A DNA stretch of 64,000 bases from Micromonospora sp. CB01531. GTDB lineage: Bacteria; Actinomycetota; Actinomycetes; Mycobacteriales; Micromonosporaceae. The notes under the pieces were generated by a model. That model saw only the letters and a program-made list of their open reading frames with translations. It did no database searches and was not told the origin of the DNA. This document shows positions 29,583-38,349 of the stretch, one piece after another; the stretch's first letter is position 1, and each line of letters starts with the position of its first letter. Location: assembly GCF_001905095.1 (NCBI RefSeq), contig NZ_LWLS01000001.1, positions 234,581-298,580 on the forward strand, in the 5' to 3' direction. The translations under genes were made by a program, and so were the position numbers.

Positions 29583-31181
29583 ATGAATCCTGTCGTACTG
29601 ATCGCCGAAGAACTCGCCCCTGCCGCCATCGAGGTGCTTGCGCACGACTTCGACGTGCGCCACGTCGACGGCACCGACCGTCCGGCCCTGCTGTCCGCGC
29701 TCTCCGAGGCCGACGCGGTGATCGTACGCAGCGCCACCCAGATCGACGCCGAGGCGATCGCCGCCGCGCCGCGCCTGAAGGTGGTCGCCCGGGCCGGCGT
29801 GGGCCTGGACAACGTCGAGGTGCCGGCCGCCACCGCCCGGGGCGTCATGGTCGTCAACGCGCCCACCTCGAACATCGTCTCCGCCGCCGAGCAGGCCGTC
29901 GCGCTGCTGCTCGCCGTGGCGCGCAACACCGCCAGCGCCAGCGCGGCGCTCAAGGCGGGGGAGTGGAAGCGGTCCAAGTACACCGGCGTGGAGATCCAGG
30001 GCAAGACCGTGGGCGTGGTCGGCCTCGGCCGCATCGGCGTGCTCTTCGCACAGCGCATCGCCGCCTTCGGCACCCGGTTGATCGCGTACGACCCGTACAT
30101 CCAGCCGGCCCGCGCCGCCCAGCTCGGCGTCCGCCTGGTCGGGCTGGAGGAACTGCTGCGGGAGAGCGACTTCATCTCGATCCACCTGCCCAAGACGCCG
30201 GAGACGGTGGGTCTGATCGGCGAGAAGGAACTGGCGATCGTCAAGCCGGGCGTGCGGATCGTCAACGCCGCCCGGGGTGGCCTGGTCGACGAGCAGGCGC
30301 TGGCGGACGCGATCGCCGAGGGCCGGGTCGGCGGCGCAGGCATCGACGTCTACGCCAAGGAGCCCTGCACCTCCTCCCCGCTGTTCGCCTTCGACAACGT
30401 GGTGGCCACCCCGCACCTGGGCGCCTCGACCCACGAGGCGCAGGACAAGGCCGGCCTGGCCGTGGCCAAGAGCGTCAAGCTGGCGCTCCAGGGCGAGTTC
30501 GTGCCGGACGCGGTGAACGTGCAGGCCGGCGGGGTGGTCGCCGAGGACGTCCGGCCGCTGCTGCCGCTGGCCGAGAAGCTGGGCCGGGCCTTCACCGCGG
30601 TGGCCGGCGGGGTGGCCGCCAGCGTCACCGTCGAGGTGCGCGGCGAGATCGTCAACCACGACGTGTCGGTGCTCAAGCTTGCCGCCACCAAGGGGCTGTT
30701 CAGCTCGGTGGTGGAGGAGCAGGTCACCTACGTCAACGCGCCGCACCTGGCCGCCGAGCGCGGGGTCGAGGTGGCCCTGACCGCGCAGGCCGAGACGATC
30801 GACCACCCCAACCTGGTGACCGTACGCGGCGCGCTGCCGGACGGGCGGACGGTCAGCGTCTCGGGCACCCTGACCCAGGCCGGCGCCCGGGACGTCCTCA
30901 AGCTGACCGAGGTGGACGGTTTCGACGTCGAGATCGGCGCGGAGGGCATCCTGGTCTTCCTGCGCTACGTCGACCGGCCGGGCGTGGTCGGCACCGTCGG
31001 TACCCTGCTCGGCGAGGCCGGCGTCAACATCGCCGCCATGCAGGTCGCCCGTCGGGAGGCCGGTGGCGAGACGCTGATGACGCTCACCGTCGACCAGGCG
31101 CTCGGCGCGGACCTGCTCAGCTCGGCCGCCGACTCGATCGGCGCGGTCGCGGCCAGCGCGGCCGATCTGCGCGACGAGTAG
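29583..31181 (+). CDS. serA: D-3-phosphoglycerate dehydrogenase
   Basis: SerA, 532 residues, catalyses the first step of serine synthesis (3-phosphoglycerate to phosphohydroxypyruvate, NAD-linked). The NAD-binding motif is VGLGRIGVLFAQRIAAFG (about 145-162). The catalytic Arg is in NAARGGLVDEQAL, the Glu in VYAKEPCT and the His in ATPHLGAST. After residue 315 come the allosteric substrate-binding domain and a C-terminal ACT domain (RPGVVGTVGTLLGEAGVNIA) for serine feedback, the long form typical of mycobacteria. The ATG at 29583 is preceded by GAGGA; an open frame extends upstream without family similarity. Confidence 0.96.
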   Translation: MNPVVLIAEELAPAAIEVLAHDFDVRHVDGTDRPALLSALSEADAVIVRSATQIDAEAIAAAPRLKVVARAGVGLDNVEVPAATARGVMVVNAPTSNIVSAAEQAVALLLAVARNTASASAALKAGEWKRSKYTGVEIQGKTVGVVGLGRIGVLFAQRIAAFGTRLIAYDPYIQPARAAQLGVRLVGLEELLRESDFISIHLPKTPETVGLIGEKELAIVKPGVRIVNAARGGLVDEQALADAIAEGRVGGAGIDVYAKEPCTSSPLFAFDNVVATPHLGASTHEAQDKAGLAVAKSVKLALQGEFVPDAVNVQAGGVVAEDVRPLLPLAEKLGRAFTAVAGGVAASVTVEVRGEIVNHDVSVLKLAATKGLFSSVVEEQVTYVNAPHLAAERGVEVALTAQAETIDHPNLVTVRGALPDGRTVSVSGTLTQAGARDVLKLTEVDGFDVEIGAEGILVFLRYVDRPGVVGTVGTLLGEAGVNIAAMQVARREAGGETLMTLTVDQALGADLLSSAADSIGAVAASAADLRDE

Positions 31182-31199
31182 TCCACACACGACGAACCC

Positions 31200-31225
31200 G
31201 GGGCCCGGCCGCACGGCCGGGCCCC
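31200..31225 (+). terminator. serA terminator hairpin
   Basis: A perfect 11 bp stem (GGGGCCCGGCC with GGCCGGGCCCC) and a four-base loop, 18 bases after the serA stop. It also separates serA from the convergent gene at 31242. Confidence 0.75.
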
Positions 31226-31241
31226 TTGTCGTACCGGGCGA

Positions 31242-31589
31242 TCAGCGGGCGACGCGGGTGGGCGGCGGGTAGACCGTGCCGTCCTGGACGTCGTAGAGCA
31301 TCAGGTCGTGCTCGCCGGCCAGCCGCTCGATGTCGAGCAGCACCTGGTCCTCGCAGGTGGGGATGAGGTTCATCTCCACGTGGTCGGCGGCCGCGTGCAG
31401 CGGGGCGACCTCCCAGGGCGTGCCCGGGCGGTCGGGATAGGCGGCCGTGATCGCCCGGTAGAAACCGACCACCCTCGGGTCGGGGCGACGCTCGCCGTGC
31501 CGCCCTTCGCGGCACCGCTGCACCGCCGCCCGTACGTCGTCGGGCGTGGCTCCGGCCGGCAGGGCCCACACGCTCAGATCGAAACTCAC
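31242..31589 (-). CDS. Conserved hypothetical protein (about 115 aa)
   Basis: A 115-residue cytoplasmic protein that I do not recognise by function. It begins VSFDLSVWALPAGATPDDV, and similar openings (SFDLxVW) occur in a small actinobacterial family of unknown role. Visible motifs are DHVEMNLIPTCEDQVLLDIE and LMLYDVQDGTVY. No transmembrane or signal segment. The frame is open 12 codons further upstream, but GTG 31589 fits the family-like start better. It stands alone and converges on serA. Confidence 0.65.
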   Translation of the reverse strand: MSFDLSVWALPAGATPDDVRAAVQRCREGRHGERRPDPRVVGFYRAITAAYPDRPGTPWEVAPLHAAADHVEMNLIPTCEDQVLLDIERLAGEHDLMLYDVQDGTVYPPPTRVAR

Positions 31590-31831
31590 GGCGGACAGCG
31601 TGCCATCCCCGGTCCGCGCCGTCACGCCTGCCCCGCCGCAGGCCAGTGTGCGGGGGCTGGGATGACGGTCCGCTGTGGAGCCTCTTGCGTCGAGTTACGT
31701 CGATTGGCTAGCGTACCTGTGCGGTCACGGACTGAGTTGAGACTCCGGCCCGTCTTCGGGTGACGCGGTCGGACGACCGGCCCAATCAGGTCCGCACCCC
31801 TCGGTTGCGCGAGCCACGCGCACTCGTCGCT

Positions 31832-31873
31832 GATCGGCCCCCACGGTCGTTGCCGAGACCGTGGGGGCCGATC
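31832..31873. terminator. Perfect 17 bp inverted repeat, probable apbE terminator
   Basis: GATCGGCCCCCACGGTC (31832-31848) and its exact complement (31857-31873) are separated by eight bases. It lies 56 bp past the apbE stop, between two minus-strand genes. Apart from this stem, the 339 bp gap 31590-31928 shows a TAGCGT -10-like word near 31710 and nothing else I can support. Confidence 0.55.
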
Positions 31874-31928
31874 GCGGACCGCGTCCCGGATGCGAAGGCG
31901 GGGCGACGGGTGTCGAGTGTCGACGCGT

Positions 31929-32801
31929 TCAGCGCCGGCGGTGGGCGAAGAGCGCCCGGTAGTCCGAACCGTTGCGGAACCAGGCCAGCCCGGCCGGCCC
32001 GGCCGCGTACAGGGCGGTGGCGTAGGCGTCGGCCACCGTGAGGTCCGGTCCCACCACGGTGGCGGCGACGAGTTGGTCGGCGGGCTCACCGGTGTGCGGG
32101 TCCACCACGTGCCCCTGGCGCCCGGACACCCCGGAGGTGCCCACCGCGCCGGCCGTCATCTCCAGCACCAGCGGCGCCCGCTGCGCGTCCGTGGGATGGT
32201 GCACGGCCACCCGCCACGGGCCGCCGTGTGCGGCGTGCCCGCGTACGGTGAGGTCGGCGCCGCAGAGCACGGCGTAGTCGTGGACGCCGGCGGCGCGCAA
32301 CCGGGCCGCGGCGCGTTCCACCGCCCAGCCGTTGAGCAGGCCACCCGGGTCGAAGCCGCCCGGCACCGCCCAGGCGTCGAACCACCCGTCCGTCGCCGCC
32401 CGCATGGCGGCGCAGCGGTTCACGAGGTCCGCCAGCGGCGGGTACGACTCGGGGCTGATCTCGCCCCGCCGCAGCTTCGACACCAGGCTGTCCGGCTGGT
32501 TCGGCCCGTACGTGAGGTCGATGGCGCGCAGTTCGGCGACCGCGTCCCGCAGCGCCTCGCCGACGCCCCGGTGGCCCAGCCACTCGGGCGCGTTCAAGAG
32601 CAGAGAGTATTCGGCGGTGGAGGTGCGGACGGTGTGCCGGACGCTGATCCGGTCGACCGCGGTGCCGCCGGCCCGGTCCAGCCGGTGGCTGCGGGCGCCG
32701 AGGCGCAGGTCGGGGCGGTGGCTGAAGGCGGCCTGGTCGATCCACCGGGTCCGGGGTTGCTCGTCGGCCCACCGGGCCGGTCGCTGCTCGTCGATCCGCA
32801 T
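31929..32801 (-). CDS. apbE: FAD:protein FMN transferase (ApbE family)
   Basis: A 290-residue flavin transferase that attaches FMN to Thr/Ser of target proteins. Family motifs are in order: TDGWFDAWAVPGGFDPGGLLNGWAVERAA (the FDP..G.xKG-type loop, with NGW replacing KGY), AVGTSGVSGRQGHVVDPHTG (TSG...HIIDPxTG), and VADAYATALYAAG (metal-binding D/T). There is no signal peptide, so the target would be cytoplasmic. ATG 32801 has GGAG nine bases upstream. No flavoprotein target gene is adjacent, so the partner is unknown. Confidence 0.85.
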   Translation of the reverse strand: MRIDEQRPARWADEQPRTRWIDQAAFSHRPDLRLGARSHRLDRAGGTAVDRISVRHTVRTSTAEYSLLLNAPEWLGHRGVGEALRDAVAELRAIDLTYGPNQPDSLVSKLRRGEISPESYPPLADLVNRCAAMRAATDGWFDAWAVPGGFDPGGLLNGWAVERAAARLRAAGVHDYAVLCGADLTVRGHAAHGGPWRVAVHHPTDAQRAPLVLEMTAGAVGTSGVSGRQGHVVDPHTGEPADQLVAATVVGPDLTVADAYATALYAAGPAGLAWFRNGSDYRALFAHRRR

Positions 32802-33025
32802 CGCATCCGCTCCCTCGCTGACGACGCCGCAGCGCCGCGGCGAAGCCGGTCCTGGGCCCCCGTCCGACCCGGACGTCTCCGACCATAGGCAGCGGAGATG
32901 ACTGCACCATGAATGCCACCTGGGAGACTCCTGAGCATCCGGCTTTCCCGAATGTTGGAAGGCGCGTACCGGGAACCGGGACGACGGCGTACCGTTGCCG
33001 GGACCGACAAGTTGAGGAGCGTGTG

Positions 33026-34057
33026 GTGGCACGGATCGCGGTGGTGGCCGGAGACGGGATCGGACCCGAGGTGGTCGCGCAGGCCCGCAAGGTCATCGAC
33101 GCCGTGCTCCCCGGCGTGACGGCCACCGAGTACGACCTCGGCGCCGCTCGCTACCACCGCACCGGAGAGGTGCTGCCCGACTCGGTCCTCGACGAGCTGG
33201 CCGGGCACGACGCGATCCTGCTCGGCGCGGTCGGCGATCCCACCGTGCCGCCGGGCGTGCTGGAGCGTGGCCTGCTGCTCAAGCTCCGCTTCGCCTTCGA
33301 CCAGTACGTCAACCTGCGTCCGTCGCGGCTCTGGCCGGGCGTGCCCGCCCCGCTGGCCGCCGTCAAGCCGGGCGAGGTTGACCTGGTCGTGGTCCGCGAG
33401 GGGACCGAGGGCCTGTATGCCGGCGCCGGCGGTTCGCTGCACCGGGACACCCCGGCCGAGGTGGCCACCGAGGAGAGCCTCAACACCCGGCACGGCGTCG
33501 AGCGGGTGATCCGGGACGCCTTCGCCCGGGCCGGCCGCCGGGAGCGCCGCAAGGTCACCCTGGTGCACAAGACCAACGTGCTGACCCACGCCGGCTCGCT
33601 GTGGGCGCGCACCTTCGAGGCCGTCGCCGCCGAGCACCCCGACGTGGCCACCGAGTACCAGCACGTCGACGCCGCCGCGATGTTCCTGGTGACCAACCCG
33701 CAGCGATACGACGTGGTGGTCACCGACAACCTGTTCGGCGACATCCTCACCGACATCGCCGCCGCGGTGACCGGCGGCATCGGCCTGGCGGCGAGCGGTT
33801 GTATCAACCCGGAGGGGCGCTACCCGTCGATGTTCGAGCCGGTGCACGGCTCCGCGCCGGACATCGCCGGCCGCGGCGTCGCCGACCCGGTCGCCGCGGT
33901 GCTCTCGGCCGCGCTGCTGCTCGACCAGCTCGGCCACGCCGACGCCGCCGCGCGGGTAACCGCCGCGGTCGGCGCCGAGCTGGCCAGCCGTACGCCGGGT
34001 GCGCCGCTGCGCACCGAGGAGGTCGGCGACCGGCTCGCCGGCTACGCCGTAGCCTGA
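33026..34057 (+). CDS. leuB: 3-isopropylmalate dehydrogenase
   Basis: LeuB, 343 residues, NAD-dependent oxidative decarboxylase of leucine synthesis; with citramalate-derived substrate it also serves the isoleucine route. The start [20 protein letters not shown] is preceded by GAGGAG six bases upstream of GTG 33026. The substrate Arg region is [15 protein letters not shown]. Lys and Asp ligands are in VTLVHKTNV and [20 protein letters not shown], and NAD-binding [10 protein letters not shown] is near the C-terminus. Normal length. It stands alone between apbE (divergent) and ilvE. Confidence 0.96.
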   Translation: MARIAVVAGDGIGPEVVAQARKVIDAVLPGVTATEYDLGAARYHRTGEVLPDSVLDELAGHDAILLGAVGDPTVPPGVLERGLLLKLRFAFDQYVNLRPSRLWPGVPAPLAAVKPGEVDLVVVREGTEGLYAGAGGSLHRDTPAEVATEESLNTRHGVERVIRDAFARAGRRERRKVTLVHKTNVLTHAGSLWARTFEAVAAEHPDVATEYQHVDAAAMFLVTNPQRYDVVVTDNLFGDILTDIAAAVTGGIGLAASGCINPEGRYPSMFEPVHGSAPDIAGRGVADPVAAVLSAALLLDQLGHADAAARVTAAVGAELASRTPGAPLRTEEVGDRLAGYAVA

Positions 34058-34258
34058 CCAGGGCCGTCCACGGCCCGGCGTCGGGCCGCCAGACCCGTCC
34101 CCGGGCCCGCTCCGCCCAACCATCCCGAGTCGCCGTTCGGTGCGCTCGATGTGGCGGGCAGGAGCTATCCGCTGAACGACCGTTCGGGGTAAGTTTCTGG
34201 CACCAATGACGTCGGCCTGCGACAACGCATGCCGTGGACCCGCAGGGAGGTCAGCGCG

Positions 34259-35356
34259 ATGAGCGGTGGTGACAAGCTCGATTTCGAGATCCGTCCGAAT
34301 CCCGCGCCGGTATCCGCCGCCGACCGGGCCGCCCTGCTGGCGAACCCCGGGTTCGGTCGGGTGTTCACCGACCACATGGTGACGATCCGGTACGCCGATG
34401 GGAAGGGCTGGTACGACCCCCGGGTGGAGGCGCGCGCGCCGATCCCGATGGACCCGGCCGCCGCCGTCCTGCACTACGCGCAGGAGATCTTCGAGGGGCT
34501 GAAGGCGTACCGGGGCGCGGACGGGTCGGTGACCCTGTTCCGCCCCGAGGCGAACGCCGCCCGCTTCGCCGCCTCCGCCCGGCGGCTGGCGATGCCCGAG
34601 CTGTCTGCGGAGACCTTCGTCGAGTCGCTGCGCCGGCTGGTCGAGATCGACCGGGAGTGGATCCCCGAGGCCGAGGACAGCAGCCTCTACCTGCGGCCGT
34701 TCATGTTCGCCAGCGAGGTCTTCCTCGGGGTGCGGCCGGCCAACGAGTACCTCTACGCGGTGATCGCCTCGCCCGCGGGGGCGTACTTCCCGGGCGGGGT
34801 CAAGCCGATCACGGTCTGGGTCTCCCCGGACTACACCCGGGCGGCCCCGGGCGGCACCGGCGCGGCCAAGTGCGGCGGCAACTACGCCAGCTCGCTGGTG
34901 GCCCAGGCCGAGGCGATCGAGGCGGGCTGTGACCAGGTGGTCTTCCTGGACGCGGTGGAGCGGCGCTTCGTCGACGAGCTGGGCGGCATGAACGTCTTCC
35001 TCGTCTACGACGACGACACCCTGGTCACCCCGCCGCTGACCGGCACGATCCTGCCGGGCATCACCCGGGACGCGATCCTGACCCTGGCGGCCGAGTCGGG
35101 GCACCGGGTCGAGGAGCGGCCGGTCAGCTTCGCCGACTGGCAGGCGGACGCGGCCAGCGGCCGGCTGCGCGAGGTCTTCGCCTGTGGCACCGCCGCGGTG
35201 ATCACCCCGATCGGCGGGGTGCGCTTCCCCGACGGCGAGTTCCTCATCGGCGGTGGGGAGTCCGGACGCTCCACGATGGCCCTGCGGCAGCGGCTGGTCG
35301 ACATCCAGCGCGGCCGCGCCGAGGACCGGCACGGCTGGGTGCAGCGAGTCCTCTGA
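34259..35356 (+). CDS. ilvE: Branched-chain amino acid aminotransferase
   Basis: IlvE, 365 residues, fold-type IV PLP enzyme transaminating the keto acids of Val, Leu and Ile. The PLP Lys is in GGTGAAKCGGNYASSLVAQ. Other family stretches are HYAQEIFEGLKAYRGADGSV, FLDAVERRFVDELGGMNVF and FACGTAAVITPIG. GGGAGG lies eight bases before ATG 34259. The 201 bp upstream gap shows no leader ORF or attenuator, unlike ilvB and cimA. A strong terminator follows the gene. Confidence 0.96.
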   Translation: MSGGDKLDFEIRPNPAPVSAADRAALLANPGFGRVFTDHMVTIRYADGKGWYDPRVEARAPIPMDPAAAVLHYAQEIFEGLKAYRGADGSVTLFRPEANAARFAASARRLAMPELSAETFVESLRRLVEIDREWIPEAEDSSLYLRPFMFASEVFLGVRPANEYLYAVIASPAGAYFPGGVKPITVWVSPDYTRAAPGGTGAAKCGGNYASSLVAQAEAIEAGCDQVVFLDAVERRFVDELGGMNVFLVYDDDTLVTPPLTGTILPGITRDAILTLAAESGHRVEERPVSFADWQADAASGRLREVFACGTAAVITPIGGVRFPDGEFLIGGGESGRSTMALRQRLVDIQRGRAEDRHGWVQRVL

Positions 35357-35374
35357 CCTGCCCCTGGATCCGGC

Positions 35375-35407
35375 ACGGCCGGCACCGTCCCCGACGGTGC
35401 CGGCCGT
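35375..35407 (+). terminator. ilvE terminator hairpin
   Basis: A perfect 15 bp stem (ACGGCCGGCACCGTC at 35375-35389, complement at 35393-35407) with a CCC loop, 18 bases after the ilvE stop. Confidence 0.8.
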
Positions 35408-35456
35408 ATCTCGTTATGCCCGCCACCGTCGGCCTGCGTCCGGCGGCACCCCAGGC

Positions 35457-35516
35457 GTTGATCAAGAAGTTCGCGTCGGCGCGACGCCGGAATCAGACGC
35501 AAGCTTTTTCATCAAC
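35457..35516. repeat. Palindromic dispersed repeat, GATCAAGAGGTTTGCGTC family (copy 1 of 2)
   Basis: Arms at 35457-35477 and 35496-35516 are complementary at 17 of 21 positions. The left arm (GATCAAGAAGTTCGCGTC) matches the right arm of 51402-51457 (reverse complement GATCAAGAGGTTTGCGTC) at 16 of 18 positions over this stretch. It lies intergenically between ilvE and the phosphatase gene. Confidence 0.6.
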
Positions 35517-35538
35517 TCGTGGGGGTGAGGGGTGGAGG

Positions 35539-36279
35539 TTAGGCGAGGAGGTGGGCGCGGAGGGCGGTCAGCTGCGCGTCGGTCACGCCGGCGTGGTGCA
35601 GGTAGCCCTCCACGGAGCCGTGGCCCGCGCGCAGCTCGGTGAGGAAGATGGTCATCGCCTCGGCGGGGGAGGCGAGGTACGGGCGGGGCGGCTGCGCGGT
35701 CTCGGGCAGCGCCGCGGCGACCCAGGCGCTGAACCGCTCGGACGCCTCGGTGCTCAACGTGTAGTCGGCGACGATGTCCTCGTCGGCCACGCCGAGCACC
35801 GCGAGGGTGAGCGCGCAGACGATCCCGGTCCGGTCCTTGCCGGCCACGCAGTGCACCACCACCGGCGCGGTGGCGCTGTCCGCGATCAGCCCGATCGCCT
35901 CGGCCAGCCCGGCGGTGCCCGTCTGGGCCAGGGCCGCGTACCGGTCGGCGAGCCAGCGGGACAGGCTCTCCTGCGGGTCGTAGGAGATTCCGGCCCAGTC
36001 GTCGTGCTCGGGGTGGATGTGCCGGTAGGTCAGGCCGTCGTACGCGGGCACCCGGCCGTCGCGGGCCACCTCGGTGGGGCGGCGCAGGTCGATGACGGTA
36101 CGGATGCCGAGGGCGGTGAACATTTCCCGGTCGGTCTCGTCGATCCGGTGCAGGGAGTCGGAGCGGTAGAGCCGGCCCCGGCGGACGGTCCGCCCGTCGT
36201 GGCCGGTCGGCCCGCCGACGTCGCGGAAGTTGAACAGGGCGGGGAAGGGGTTGCGCTGAGGGGTGTCCGTGGCATCCAC
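35539..36279 (-). CDS. Tyrosine-protein phosphatase (PTP3/LipA-like)
   Basis: A 246-residue low-complexity-free cytosolic phosphatase. The P-loop is VVHCVAGKDRTGIVCALTLA (HCX5R with the GKDRTG form, which also fits dual-specificity or phosphoinositide phosphatases of the MptpB type). The N-terminal NFRDVGG and RLYRSDSLHRI motifs define the family. I chose GTG 36279 because TACCGT (36287-36292) lies seven bases upstream (leaderless); an in-frame GTG at 36288 is another option. The substrate could be phosphotyrosine proteins or phosphoinositides. Confidence 0.88.
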   Translation of the reverse strand: MDATDTPQRNPFPALFNFRDVGGPTGHDGRTVRRGRLYRSDSLHRIDETDREMFTALGIRTVIDLRRPTEVARDGRVPAYDGLTYRHIHPEHDDWAGISYDPQESLSRWLADRYAALAQTGTAGLAEAIGLIADSATAPVVVHCVAGKDRTGIVCALTLAVLGVADEDIVADYTLSTEASERFSAWVAAALPETAQPPRPYLASPAEAMTIFLTELRAGHGSVEGYLHHAGVTDAQLTALRAHLLA

Positions 36280-36292
36280 CCCTGACACGGTA

Positions 36293-36328
36293 ACGGCCGG
36301 CGGGGCCCCGATGTGCCCCGCCGGCCGT
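36293..36328 (-). terminator. Terminator between the PRC-barrel and phosphatase genes
   Basis: A perfect 14 bp stem (36293-36306 with 36315-36328) and an eight-base loop, just past the PRC-barrel gene stop on the minus strand. It abuts the -10 box of the phosphatase gene, so read-through could affect that promoter. Confidence 0.7.
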
Positions 36329-36347
36329 CAGTGGCAGGCGCCCTCCG

Positions 36348-36806
36348 TCACCGGGCGGTACCCGGCGGGATCGACGAGTAGGTGTCGTCGTAGTACCCGC
36401 CGAGCTTGTCCCGGTACGCCAGATCGGTGTCGGTGCTCTCGTCGTACTCGGGCGCGGCCTTGATCTGGTCCTTGCTCCGGTCGACGTATACCTTTCGCTC
36501 GTCGTGGTCGACGTGGTTGACGGTGCCGGCCGGCAGCATGACCTTCTTGCCGAAGATCCACGGTCCGGTGTCGACCACCAGGTAACTGGAGTTCACCTCG
36601 TGGCTGGCCCGGTCCACCTTGCCGATCCCGCCGTCAGTCGCCTCCACCTTGTAGCCGACCAGGTCGACGCCGGTCACCCCGGCCCCGTCCCGGTAGCTCC
36701 ACGGGTCGAAGCGTCCCGCGGGCGTGCCGCCCACGAAGGCGCCCTGATCACCGTAGGTGAGCGGGTCCGGCGTCCCGTGGGTCGTTCGAGGGTCGAGCCG
36801 CTCCAT
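36348..36806 (-). CDS. PRC-barrel domain protein
   Basis: A 152-residue soluble protein with a PRC-barrel in the middle (LVGYKVEATDGGIGKVDRAS, then SSYLVVDTGPWIFGKKVMLP and VNHVDHDERKVYVDRSKDQI). An acidic C-terminal tail is rich in Asp and Tyr. PRC-barrels of this stand-alone type are common in actinobacteria and often stress-induced, but the role is unknown. ATG 36806 has GGGAG eight bases upstream; GTG 36815 lies too close to that site. Confidence 0.82.
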   Translation of the reverse strand: MERLDPRTTHGTPDPLTYGDQGAFVGGTPAGRFDPWSYRDGAGVTGVDLVGYKVEATDGGIGKVDRASHEVNSSYLVVDTGPWIFGKKVMLPAGTVNHVDHDERKVYVDRSKDQIKAAPEYDESTDTDLAYRDKLGGYYDDTYSSIPPGTAR

Positions 36807-36894
36807 GGCGTTCACTCCCTTTCTCGACTTTCTCGGGGGATGTGCCCTGTCGGACCCTTCGTACCCGGGTGCGGAGATCCCTACACCGCCGGAT

Positions 36895-37425
36895 TCAGGC
36901 CAGCGCGGCCTCCGCGTCCAGAGCCACCGCGGCGGCGTGCACGACGGCCGCGATGCGCAGCCCCTCGTGCACCTGCTCGCGGCTGAACCCGGCGGTGCGC
37001 AGGGTCTTGTCGTGCGACTCCAGGCAGACCCCGCAGCCGGTGATCGCCGAGACGGCGAGGCACCAGAGCTCGAAGTCGCCCTTCTCCACCCCCGGCCGGG
37101 CGATGATCTGCATCCGCAGCCGGGCCGGCAGCGACGCGTACTGCTCGTCGCCGATCAGGTGCTTGGCCCGGTAGTAGATGTTGTTCATCGCCATGATGGT
37201 GGCGGCGCCCTTGGCCGCCTCGACCGCCTCCGGCGTCAGGTGACCGGCCGCCTCGGCGGCGATCTCCCTGAGCACCACCGGGTTGCGGGCCGCCACCGAG
37301 CAGGCCAGGGCGGTGCCCCAGGCCTGCTCCGGCTTCAGCGTCGAGGTGGTGATGGTGGAGCCGAGGTTGAGCCTGATGTCCTTGGCGTACTCGGGCAGAG
37401 CCGCCTTGACCGCGTCCAGGCCCAT
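36895..37425 (-). CDS. ahpD: Alkyl hydroperoxide reductase AhpD
   Basis: AhpD, 176 residues, a thiol-disulfide protein that reduces AhpC. The active-site motif ITGCGVCLESHDKTLRTAGF holds the CxxC pair and the downstream His of the family; the conserved Glu lies earlier in the same helix bundle. An all-helical fold is expected, and the length matches mycobacterial AhpD (177). It lies two bases after the ahpC stop, so the pair forms an operon. Confidence 0.95.
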   Translation of the reverse strand: MGLDAVKAALPEYAKDIRLNLGSTITTSTLKPEQAWGTALACSVAARNPVVLREIAAEAAGHLTPEAVEAAKGAATIMAMNNIYYRAKHLIGDEQYASLPARLRMQIIARPGVEKGDFELWCLAVSAITGCGVCLESHDKTLRTAGFSREQVHEGLRIAAVVHAAAVALDAEAALA

Positions 37426-37427
37426 GG

Positions 37428-37988
37428 TCAGGCCCCGGCGCCGGCGAGCAGCGCGTTGGCGTCCAGGGTCGCGCCGCCCTTGTTCCAGTTGCACGGGCAG
37501 AGCTCGTCGGTCTGCAGCGCGTCCAGCACCCGCAGCACCTCGGAGACGTTCCGGCCGACCGAGCCGGCGGTCACCATGGCGAACTGGATCTCGTTGTCCG
37601 GGTCGACGATGAAGGTGGCCCGCTGGGCGACGCCGTCCTCGCCGAGCACGCCGCAGGCGGCGGTCAGCTCGCGCTTGATGTCGCTGAGCATCGGGAAGGG
37701 CAGCTCGCGCAGGTCCGGGTGGTCCTTGCGCCACGCGTAGTGGACGAACTCGTTGTCCACGGAGACGCCGAGCACCTGGGCGTCCCGGTCGGCGAATTCG
37801 CCGTTGAGACGGCCGAACTCGGCGATCTCGGTGGGGCAGATGAAGGTGAAGTCCTTCGGCCAGAAGAAGACCACCCGCCACTTGCCCTGGTGGGACTTGT
37901 GGTCGATCGTCTCGAACGCCTTCTCGGCGTCCAGCGACACGCAGGCGGTGAGTTCGTACTCGGGGAAGCGGTCACCGACAGTGAGCAC
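37428..37988 (-). CDS. ahpC: Alkyl hydroperoxide reductase AhpC (peroxiredoxin)
   Basis: A 186-residue typical 2-Cys peroxiredoxin. The peroxidatic Cys is in DFTFICPTEIAEF, and the C-terminus holds ELCPCNWNKGG with the resolving and extra cysteines, the form that pairs with AhpD. It reduces H2O2, organic peroxides and peroxynitrite. Upstream there is no oxyR, which often diverges from ahpC in actinobacteria, so the controlling regulator is elsewhere. The leader contains GGAGGA before ATG 37988. The intergenic region to 38349 also holds the cimA promoter, leader and attenuator. Confidence 0.95.
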   Translation of the reverse strand: MLTVGDRFPEYELTACVSLDAEKAFETIDHKSHQGKWRVVFFWPKDFTFICPTEIAEFGRLNGEFADRDAQVLGVSVDNEFVHYAWRKDHPDLRELPFPMLSDIKRELTAACGVLGEDGVAQRATFIVDPDNEIQFAMVTAGSVGRNVSEVLRVLDALQTDELCPCNWNKGGATLDANALLAGAGA

Positions 37989-38210
37989 AGGTCCTCCTTG
38001 ACAACGGCTTGTCAGCGGCGCGAGGCCGGTAACTGGATCGGTTCCAGATATTGCCGCAGCGTCGTTTCCGCTTGATAGCGGCCGGATGACTTGTGAAGTC
38101 GATCACCAGTCGGGGGGTTCTGCCGCGGATCGTCCCTCGATCGGGTACTAACACCCTCCGTCACCGTCCCGGCATGTGGATTATGCCTCCCAAACCCGGG
38201 GCCGGGGTGG

Positions 38211-38216
38211 CAGAGT
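38211..38216 (+). promoter_or_regulatory. cimA -10 box
   Basis: CAGAGT, eight bases before the GTG of the leader ORF at 38224, the same geometry as CAGGCT before the ilvB leader. No convincing -35 hexamer is visible. Confidence 0.45.
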
Positions 38217-38223
38217 ACGGACC

Positions 38224-38256
38224 GTGACCAGCTCCGTCCTGATTATTGGCAGCTAG
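38224..38256 (+). CDS. cimA leader peptide (attenuator)
   Basis: A ten-codon ORF, GTG start, MTSSVLIIGS, ending TAG at 38254-38256. Four consecutive codons are Val-Leu-Ile-Ile. It opens right at the predicted transcript start and is followed at once by a hairpin and a terminator, as in the ilvB leader at 25483-25518. Confidence 0.7.
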   Translation: MTSSVLIIGS

Positions 38257-38315
38257 CGCGCCGGCTTCCCTCTCGCCGAGCGCGCAGACCTCCCGCATCC
38301 GCGGGGGGTCTTTTT
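38256..38315 (+). terminator. cimA attenuator: post-leader hairpin plus rho-independent terminator
   Basis: The first hairpin (GCGCGCCGGC at 38256-38265 with GCCGaGCGCGC at 38275-38285) begins on the leader stop codon. The second stem, GACCTCCCGC (38287-38296) with GCGGGGGGTC (38301-38310, one G-U pair), is followed by TTTTT at 38311-38315. The cimA ATG is 35 bases further on. Confidence 0.82.
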
Positions 38316-38349
38316 GTTGCTCCCCTCAAGGATCGAGAAGAGGACTCCC

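Noticed and set aside
34058..34258. Attenuator upstream of ilvE
   Set aside because: No short ORF rich in branched-chain codons and no U-tailed stem. Only a small GGCC/GGCC stem is present.
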